64,000 nt of DNA from Streptomyces sp. NBC_01116 (GTDB taxonomy: Bacteria > Actinomycetota > Actinomycetes > Streptomycetales > Streptomycetaceae): assembly GCF_041435495.1 (NCBI RefSeq), contig NZ_CP108644.1, forward strand, positions 3,519,501 to 3,583,500. Reading direction: 5' to 3'. The notes under the pieces were generated by a model, which saw nothing but the letters and a program-made list of their open reading frames with translations, was not told the origin of the DNA and ran no database searches. The position numbers were made by a program, and so were the translations under genes. How positions within the stretch are numbered: position 1 is the first letter of the stretch; every line of letters begins with the position of its first letter. Shown here piece by piece: positions 58,260 through 64,000 of this stretch.

Positions 58260-58390
58260 ACCCCGTCGGCGCTGACGACCATGAAGCTGCGGTCGTGTGC
58301 GAGACCCGCCGGCGTGAGGTACGCACTGTCCACGGCTGTTCCCGCACACCCCTTGACGGGGTAGGTGAACAGATCGACGACGGTCGCCAT
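58238..58390 (-). pseudogene. MOSC N-terminal beta-barrel domain protein, 5' fragment
   Basis: From ATG 58390 the minus strand reads ATVVDLFTYPVKGCAGTAVD, SAYLTPAGLAHDRSFMVVSA and [10 protein letters not shown], the first 50 residues of a MOSC_N/MOSC-type oxidoreductase. The frame then enters sequence antisense to the aldo/keto reductase fragment and loses similarity. Family members have about 270 residues. The junction at about 58238-58241 joins two gene beginnings tail to tail. Confidence 0.8.
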
Positions 58391-58533
58391 GCGGCCCGCT
58401 CCTCTGTGAGGTCCCCTGCCCCCGGAACTTCCGCCGTCGGGCCCGTACAGCCAGAGTGCCAGGCCGGCGGATCTTGCTCGACGGCTTTTGCGCCAAACCG
58501 CGCCGGGGACGCGCTGCCGGGCCCGCCCCGGGC

Positions 58534-59364
58534 TCAGCAGTCCGGGATCACCGCCCCGTTGTTGTCACGGGCCTCGTCGTTGCCCCAGCGGGAGAGGTAG
58601 TAGGCGGAGACGTACGCGTTGCGGCCGTTCTTGCCCGCGTACACCGTGTCCAGGTCGGTGCGCAGCCACCAGTGGTTGAACTGGGTGGCCGTGCCGACCC
58701 GCGCGCCCCACACCTTGCAGTAGACGTAGTTCGTACCGGCGTTCAGGACGCCCTGGGCGTCGGCCGTGTTGGCGGCGGCGTAGCCGGTGGCGTTGGCGAA
58801 GGTGTCGACCCAGTGCTTGCCGCCGCTGCCACCGCAACCGTTGTCGCTGGTCAGGTTCTTGTTGTAGTACGAGCCGGGATACGGGGCGAGTGACTGGCCG
58901 TTGATCACGATGTTCTGGCCGACGCCGTTGTACAGCTGCTCGTAGTGGATGTGGGCGCCGGAGCTGTTCCCGGTCGAGCCGGTGGTGCCGATCTGCTGGC
59001 CCTGGGCGACCTGGGCCCCGTTGGCGACGGAGAAGGCGGCGAGGTGGAAGTAGTACGTCTTCCAGCCGCCGCCGTGCTCGACCGCGATGTAGTTGCCCGC
59101 GCCGCTCGGCTGGGAGTAGCGGTAGGCGGTTCCGGCGGCCGAGGCGAGGACCGGAGAGCCCGCGGTGGCCCCGCCGTCCGTGCGGACGAAGTCGAGAGCC
59201 TGTCTGACCTCGGCGGAGTGATGGCTGTACGTCCATTGCTGGCCGCAGCCGTAGGGCGCCTTGAAGTTGGGGGCCGCCGCGGCGGGGCTCGCGGCGGCGG
59301 TGACGGTGAGCAGGCCTCCGAGGAGCGCCAGCAGGGCCAGCAGACTGGTACGGGTCGAGCGCAT
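58534..59364 (-). CDS. secreted M23-family (LytM) metallopeptidase
   Basis: The 276-residue precursor has a signal peptide (TSLLALLALLGGLLTVTAAA, cleavage near AAAA-PNF). The catalytic domain shows TYSHHSAEVRQALDFVRTDG, the metal His/Asp pair, and SSGAHIHYEQLYNG, the HxH motif. It cleaves peptidoglycan crosslinks or elastin-like peptides outside the cell. The C-terminal 110 residues (WVDTFANATGYAAANTADAQ to NNGAVIPDC) form an SH3-like or cell-wall-targeting part. GGAGG lies 12 bases before the ATG, a slightly long spacing. Confidence 0.92.
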   Translation of the reverse strand: MRSTRTSLLALLALLGGLLTVTAAASPAAAAPNFKAPYGCGQQWTYSHHSAEVRQALDFVRTDGGATAGSPVLASAAGTAYRYSQPSGAGNYIAVEHGGGWKTYYFHLAAFSVANGAQVAQGQQIGTTGSTGNSSGAHIHYEQLYNGVGQNIVINGQSLAPYPGSYYNKNLTSDNGCGGSGGKHWVDTFANATGYAAANTADAQGVLNAGTNYVYCKVWGARVGTATQFNHWWLRTDLDTVYAGKNGRNAYVSAYYLSRWGNDEARDNNGAVIPDC

Positions 59365-59747
59365 GGGCGGGGGAACCTCCGGGTCGACAACCGGGCAGTG
59401 GGGTGCGAGGTGCGGAGCACGGGGTGCGAAGTGGGCCTCTGCCTACGCGAGTTGAACGGTGACCAGGGTGCCGCAACTTCCGGCGGAGGGACAGCCCTCG
59501 CGGGGCACTTCCGGGGTCCCGCGGACTCCCGGGAGCCCGCCCGCAGTGGCCCGCCCCGGCCGCCCTGGTACCGTCGATCACATGTCTGCAGCTTCGTGCG
59601 CGGCCGCTTGCGCCGCGGTGACCAGGACCCTCCGCTAGCGGCGGGGCGTTCTCCTCACACATCTTCAGGGCGTCCAGCCGCTTCGTGATCAGATCCGAGC
59701 GGCCTCCTCGTGCTGCTCGGAGCCACCTCTGAGCTACGGAGCACCTG
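59365..59747. other. intergenic region without a clear gene
   Basis: No convincing coding region is seen. A plus-strand ATG at 59582 opens an 18-codon Ala/Cys-rich frame that ends in the palindromic CCGCTAGCGG at about 59632-59641; this could be chance. The region contains the divergent promoters of the M23 peptidase and MFS genes. Confidence 0.4.
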
Positions 59748-61229
59748 ATGTTCTCAGGCATCCTCTCTTCACGCGGATCTTCGCGCGGGTCTTCACGCAG
59801 GTCTTCGCGCGGGCACAGCCCGTCCCCCGTACGCGCATGGCTGGTGCTGTGCGCGATGTCCCTGCTGCAGTTCTTCATCGCGGTCGACGTGACCGTGGTC
59901 AACATCGCCCTGCCCTCGATCGGCGCCGACTTCGGCGTCGGCGGGCACTCCCTCACCTGGGTCGTGGTCGGCTACACCGTCACCGGCGGCGGAATGCTGA
60001 TGCTCGGCGGCCGGCTGGGCGACCTGCTCGGGCGGCGGCGCGTGCTGGTGCTGGGCACCGGCCTGTTCGGCGTCGCGTCGCTGCTGGCGGGCCTGGCCCC
60101 CACGTTCGGCCTGCTGGTGGTCATGCGCCTGTTGCAGGGCGCCGGGGAGGCCGTCGCGCTGCCCGCCGCGATGGCCACCGTCATCCTGATGTTCCCCGAG
60201 GGGCCGCGCCGGTCGCGGGCCCTCGGCGTGTGGGCGGCGGTGGCCAGCTGCGGCCTCGTGCTCGGGTTCGTGCTGTCCGGCGTCATCACCGCTCACCTGG
60301 GGTGGCGGTGGATCTTCCTGATCTCGGTCCCGTTCATCCTGGTCGTCCTGCTGGCGGCCGTCTTCCTGGTCGACGGCGACCGGCCCGTGGCCGAGGACCG
60401 GCGGCGGGCGCTGGACCTTCCCGGCGCGGTGCTGCTGACCGCCTGCCCGCTGCTGTTCACGTTCGGCGTGGTCGAGGCCGGTGAGCCCGGAACGTCCCCG
60501 TGGGTGGTCCCGGCGGCGCTGGCCGGGGCGGTGGCGGCCGGGATCGGGTTCGTACGGGTCGAGGCGCGGTCGCGCAATCCGCTGGTGCCGCCGCGCTTCT
60601 TCGCCCACCGCGCCCGGGTCGCGGCCAACCTGGCCACGGTGCTCCTGAGCGGGGCCCTGTCGACGTCGTTCCTGCTGTTCACGTTCTACCTCCAGGACCG
60701 GCTGGGGCTGGGCCCGCTGGGCGCGGGGCTGACGATGCTGCCCCTCGCGGTCTCGCTGATCGTGTTCTCCCTGCTGGTGCCCCGGCTGCTGGGCCGTTGG
60801 GGGGCCCGCGCGTGCGTGCTCGCCGGCATCGGGTTCACCGCGGCGGCGATGGCCGCGATCGCGCTCGTCTCCGCCTCGTCCGCGGGCGGGGCGGCGCTGG
60901 TCCCGGCCATGCTGCTGATCGCGGCCGGCATGGGATTCGGCCTCGTCGGACTCCAGTACGTCGCGGTCACCGGTGTCACCGAGGACGACGCCGGAATCGC
61001 CTCGGGCGTCCAGCGCGCCGCCGACCAGCTGGGCGGCGCGGCCGGGGTGGCGGTCTGCGTCGGGGTCGGCTTCGCGCCCACCCTGCACTCCTTCGATCCG
61101 TTCGTGGTGGCCACGCTCCTCGCGGGCGTGGGGCTCGCGACGGGTGCGGTCGTGGCCTGGCGGATGCCCGCGCCCGCCGCCGCGCCCGCTCCGGCGGCCG
61201 GGGCCGACCCGCGGGAACCGGCCGGGTGA
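59748..61229 (+). CDS. MFS drug exporter (DHA2-like, 14 TM)
   Basis: ATG 59748 follows CGGAG. The 493-residue protein has about 14 hydrophobic segments and DHA2 motifs: QFFIAVDVTVVNIALPSIGA (motif D1), GGRLGDLLGRRRVLVLG (motif A) and GLVLGFVLSGVITAHLGWRW (motif C). It should export toxic compounds by proton antiport. The first 24 residues contain a SSRG repeat encoded by four 15-bp units (about 59766-59815), which probably arose by slippage. A strong terminator follows. Confidence 0.92.
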   Translation: MFSGILSSRGSSRGSSRRSSRGHSPSPVRAWLVLCAMSLLQFFIAVDVTVVNIALPSIGADFGVGGHSLTWVVVGYTVTGGGMLMLGGRLGDLLGRRRVLVLGTGLFGVASLLAGLAPTFGLLVVMRLLQGAGEAVALPAAMATVILMFPEGPRRSRALGVWAAVASCGLVLGFVLSGVITAHLGWRWIFLISVPFILVVLLAAVFLVDGDRPVAEDRRRALDLPGAVLLTACPLLFTFGVVEAGEPGTSPWVVPAALAGAVAAGIGFVRVEARSRNPLVPPRFFAHRARVAANLATVLLSGALSTSFLLFTFYLQDRLGLGPLGAGLTMLPLAVSLIVFSLLVPRLLGRWGARACVLAGIGFTAAAMAAIALVSASSAGGAALVPAMLLIAAGMGFGLVGLQYVAVTGVTEDDAGIASGVQRAADQLGGAAGVAVCVGVGFAPTLHSFDPFVVATLLAGVGLATGAVVAWRMPAPAAAPAPAAGADPREPAG

Positions 61230-61234
61230 GCCGT

Positions 61235-61286
61235 GCCCCGACGGGTTGCGCCGCCCGGGGTTCGGGCCGGCGCAACCCGTCGGGGC
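61235..61286. terminator. strong bidirectional terminator after the MFS exporter
   Basis: An 18-bp perfect stem (GCCCCGACGGGTTGCGCC and its reverse complement) encloses a loop that itself forms GCCCG/CGGGC. It begins five bases after the MFS stop. Confidence 0.85.
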
Positions 61287-61331
61287 GAGGAGTACGCACC
61301 TCGGTGACCTGGCCCCGGGCGACGGCGGGCC

Positions 61332-61800
61332 TCAGCCGTGGTGCGCATGCTCTCCGTCCGCGGAAGACCGTGGCGGCCGACCGGCGCGCTGCCCGGGCCC
61401 AGGACCACGAACTGGCCCATCATTTCCCGGTCTTCGTGGTACAGCATGTGGCAGTGGAACATGTAGGGGAGGCCGGGGTCCGCGTAGTCGGTGAGCCGCA
61501 TGATGAGGCACATCACGGTGCGGGGAGGCAGCAGGGCCGTGTCCTTTCCCGGACAGGGCCGGGGGCGGCTCCTTCCCGTCGACCGACAGGACCTGGAACT
61601 GCACGTCGTGCACAGGGAAGCTGTGCAGGGTGCCGTCGCCGCTCCGGACCTCCCAGATCTCGGCGGTGTCCTTGCGCACCGCGACGTCGATACGGTCCAT
61701 CTCCATCCGCCGGCCGTTGATCCGGTGTTCGGCGAGCTCGAACGTCCGGGTTCTGATGGCCGAACTCGCGGCGATCCGGGGGATGCCCGTACGGCACCTG
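61332..61800 (-). pseudogene. multicopper oxidase C-terminal remnant with frameshifts
   Basis: On the minus strand RTRTFELAEHRINGRRMEMD, IWEVRSGDGTLHSFPVHDVQ and FQVLSVDGKEPPPALSGK are read in one frame; the next conserved part, GLPYMFHCHMLYHEDREMMG with the type-1 copper HCH cluster, is in another; and the tail PGQRAGRPPRSS...EHAHHG returns to the first. One extra base near 61549 and one missing base near 61405 explain this. The N-terminal two thirds of the oxidase (normally about 450-500 residues) are absent or unreadable upstream of about 61800. Non-functional unless the shifts are sequencing errors. Confidence 0.75.
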
Positions 61801-61983
61801 GGAGAAGGTCTCCGAAGCCGCCACGCCTTCGAGCGCGGCCGTGGACCGGGAGCTCGGACTGGAATTCCGCCACTGCTCCTGTGACGTCCTCCGGGCGGCC
61901 TGACCATCCCGTGCCCGGCCTGACCACCAGGGGCCGTGCCCAGCCTGACCATCCCGTCCAGGCCGGGCACGGGCCCCGCGCCC

Positions 61984-63918
61984 TCACTTCCGGTACAACG
62001 CCTCGATCTCCCCCGCGAAGTCCCGTGCGATCGCGTCCCGCTTCAGCTTCAGCGACGGCGTCAGGTGGCCCTTCTCCTCCGTGAAGTCCACCGGCAGGAC
62101 CGTGAACTTACGGATCGACTCCGCGCGGGAGACCAGGCGGTTCGCCTCGTCGACCGCCTTCTGGAGCGACGTGCGCAGGTCCTCGTCGTGGACCAGGTCC
62201 CGCATCGGGATGTCCTGCTTCTTCGTCATCCGGCGCCAGTGCTGGAGGCCGTCCGGCTCCAGGGTGATCAGGGCGGTGACGAACGAGCGGTTGTCGCCGA
62301 CGACCATGCACTGGCTGACCAGGGGGTGGGCGCGCAGCCAGTCCTCCAGCGGGGCCGGGGTCACGTTCTTGCCGCCCGACGTGATGATGATGTCCTTCTT
62401 GCGGCCCGTGATCGTCAGATAGCCGTCCTCGTCCAGTGCGCCCAGGTCGCCCGTGGGGAACCAGTCGTCCGGCAGGAGCGCCGGGGTCACCTCCGCCCGT
62501 TCGCCGTCCCAGTAGCCCCGGAAGACCTGGCTGCCCCGCAGCAGCACCTCACCGTCCTCCGCGATGCGCACCGACGTCCCGGGCAGCGGCCAACCGACCG
62601 TGCCCAGGCGGGGTTTGAGGGGCGGAGTCACCGTGTGGGCGGCCGTGGTCTCCGTGAGTCCGTAGCCCTCGAAGATGCCGATGCCCGCGCCCTCGTAGAA
62701 CGCGGCGAGCCGCCGGCCGAGCGGGGAGCCGCCGCAGATGACGTACCGGACCCGGCCGCCGAGCGCCGCCCGGATACGGCGGTAGACCAGCGGGTCGTAC
62801 AGGGCGCGGGCGGCGCGCAGGCCGAGGCCGGGACCGGGGCCCGTGCCGTGTTCGGCGGCCTCGACCGCCTTGCCGTAGCGCTGGGCGATGCGGGCCGCCC
62901 GGTCGAACGAGGAGGCCCGGCCCATCTTCTCGGCCGTCGCCCGGCCCGTGTTGAAGACCTTCTCCAGGACGTACGGGATGGCGAGCAGAAAGGTCGGACG
63001 AAAGCCCGCCAGGTCGGCGAGGAGGTCCTCGGTCCCGATGGACGGGGCGTGGCCCAGGCGCACCCGCGCCCGCATGCAGCCGATCGCCACCATGCGGCCG
63101 AAGACGTGCGAGAGGGGCAGGAAGAGGAGGGTGGAGGCCGGGTCCTTCGAGACCGACTTGAAGACCGGGTGGAGGAGTTCGATCGCGTTGTCGACCTCGG
63201 CGAAGAAGTTGCCGTGGGTCAGGACGCAGCCCTTCGGGCGTCCCGTGGTGCCCGAGGTGTAGATCAGGGTGGCGGGGGTGTCCGGTTCCAGGGCGGCCCG
63301 GCGGGCCGTCACCGCCTCGTCCGGGATGTCCTTGCCGAGGGACTTGAGCCGGCCGATCGCCCCCGTGTCGAACTGCCACAGGTGCGCCAGGTCGCCGAGC
63401 TGCTTGCGCTCCTGGCTGATCAGGCGGCCCTGCTCCTTCGTCTCCACCGCGCAGGCCACCGCGCCCGAGTTCTGGAGGATCCAGCGGGCCTGGAAGGCGG
63501 AGGAGGTCGGGTAGACGGGGACCGTCACCAGGCCGGCCGCCCAGGACGCGAAGTCCAGCAGCGTCCACTCGTACGTCGTCCGGGCCATGATCGCGACCCG
63601 GTCCCCCGCCCGCAGCCCCTCCGCCATCAGGCCCTTGGCCACTGCCAGCACCTCGGCGGCGAACTCGGCGGCGCTCACGTCCCGCCACGCGCCCCCGGCG
63701 TCCTTGCGGCTGAGCACCGGGTCGGACGGGGCCTCCCGGGCGTTGTCGAACGGGATCTCGGCGAGCGAGCCGCGCGTCACGGTCGGCGCGAACTTCGGCA
63801 CGGAGACCTCCCGGACGCTCCCGTCGGGGCCTCGCTTCTTCGTCGGCTCGACCAGAACGGGCGCGGCTGCGGGGGCGGTTGCGGCGGCGGTTGCGGCGGC
63901 GGAAGGCGGCGTTGACAC
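61984..63918 (-). CDS. long-chain fatty acid-CoA ligase (FadD-type AMP-binding enzyme)
   Basis: GTG 63918 follows GAGGAG. The 644-residue enzyme carries the P-loop of adenylating enzymes (TLIYTSGTTGRPKGCVLTHG), GYGLTETTAAHTV, WFPTGDLGALDEDGYLTITG and RKKDIIITSGGKNVTPAPLE, plus the C-terminal catalytic lysine region LTPSLKLKRDAIARDF. It activates fatty acids to acyl-CoA through acyl-AMP. The N-terminal 20 residues are Ala/Pro-rich and may be disordered. No partner genes are visible before the window ends. Confidence 0.95.
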   Translation of the reverse strand: MSTPPSAAATAAATAPAAAPVLVEPTKKRGPDGSVREVSVPKFAPTVTRGSLAEIPFDNAREAPSDPVLSRKDAGGAWRDVSAAEFAAEVLAVAKGLMAEGLRAGDRVAIMARTTYEWTLLDFASWAAGLVTVPVYPTSSAFQARWILQNSGAVACAVETKEQGRLISQERKQLGDLAHLWQFDTGAIGRLKSLGKDIPDEAVTARRAALEPDTPATLIYTSGTTGRPKGCVLTHGNFFAEVDNAIELLHPVFKSVSKDPASTLLFLPLSHVFGRMVAIGCMRARVRLGHAPSIGTEDLLADLAGFRPTFLLAIPYVLEKVFNTGRATAEKMGRASSFDRAARIAQRYGKAVEAAEHGTGPGPGLGLRAARALYDPLVYRRIRAALGGRVRYVICGGSPLGRRLAAFYEGAGIGIFEGYGLTETTAAHTVTPPLKPRLGTVGWPLPGTSVRIAEDGEVLLRGSQVFRGYWDGERAEVTPALLPDDWFPTGDLGALDEDGYLTITGRKKDIIITSGGKNVTPAPLEDWLRAHPLVSQCMVVGDNRSFVTALITLEPDGLQHWRRMTKKQDIPMRDLVHDEDLRTSLQKAVDEANRLVSRAESIRKFTVLPVDFTEEKGHLTPSLKLKRDAIARDFAGEIEALYRK

Positions 63919-64000
63919 GTGCGGCTCCTCGGTTCGGGGGTCGGGCGGGTCGGTTCGCCGGGTCGTCCGTCCGGCTGAGGTCTCGGGGGAGAGGCTGGCA

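Noticed and set aside
59582..59638. 18-codon Cys/Ala-rich leader peptide
   Set aside because: No ribosome binding site, no sulphur-metabolism gene downstream, and ends in a short palindrome; not supported beyond chance.

Overview
The window is Streptomyces-like chromosomal DNA. It has very high G+C, GTG starts and four-base ATGA/GTGA gene overlaps, XRE/DUF397 regulator pairs, an F420-synthesis gene with several LLM oxidoreductases, and a perfect DmdR/IdeR-type iron box. Gene calls rest on reading frames, motifs, ribosome binding sites and family knowledge; no database search was run.

Layout. (1) 1-5.29 kb is the right end of an integrated, phage-like element. It holds a partial RecT/Bet recombinase, a chain of tightly overlapping small genes on the minus strand, an excisionase-like protein, two divergent XRE regulators around a control region with repeats, and a tyrosine integrase. 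It ends in a 3' fragment of tRNA-Arg(CCU), followed by that tRNA's own terminator. The left end and the intact tRNA should lie to the left of the window. (2) 5.48-9.99 kb is a compact four-gene operon with a leaderless-type promoter: NrtR-like Nudix/winged-helix regulator, PNP/MTAN-like nucleosidase with a C-terminal helical tail, a 661-residue membrane protein and a four-TM protein. The nucleosidase and the 661-residue protein share a short STVGIxAxxVxxSxV motif that resembles amyloid signalling (RHIM/BASS-like) motifs. This is the best candidate in the window for an undescribed conflict or cell-death system. (3) 10.1-19.7 kb looks like core chromosome: phosphotransferase, ATP-grasp protein, large membrane protein, D-Ala-D-Ala carboxypeptidase with a very long acidic N-terminus, GPP34 protein, and an XRE/DUF397 pair.

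(4) 19.7-33.6 kb holds an EthD-like/SDR divergent pair, a sodium-solute symporter, a STAND-TPR ATPase + P-loop kinase + ADP-ribosylglycohydrolase-like pseudoenzyme group, an SDR/MerR pair, and a LuxR-controlled flavin oxidase/MFS pair. (5) 33.8-48.2 kb holds a TetR gene with a perfect 23-bp operator, a truncated MFS gene, an NPP1 necrosis-inducing-like protein, fbiC, a penicillin-binding protein, an LLM oxidoreductase, and an iron-box-controlled acylase-acetyltransferase fusion divergent from a siderophore-interacting protein. (6) 49-57.3 kb holds an amino-acid permease and a catabolic run of ALDH, amidohydrolase, two LLM oxidoreductases and an SDR. (7) 57.5-64 kb is a mixed region with gene fragments (aldo/keto reductase, MOSC, multicopper oxidase), an M23 peptidase, an MFS exporter and a long-chain acyl-CoA ligase.

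How genes connect. A TetR-type operator (TCTGACG-N3-CGTCAGA and variants) occurs before the 20.7-kb SDR and at three places in the 55-57-kb LLM/SDR run, suggesting one unlinked regulator controls both loci. FbiC makes the F420 precursor that LLM enzymes in the window may use. The iron box ties the acylase/GNAT fusion to the siderophore-interacting reductase.
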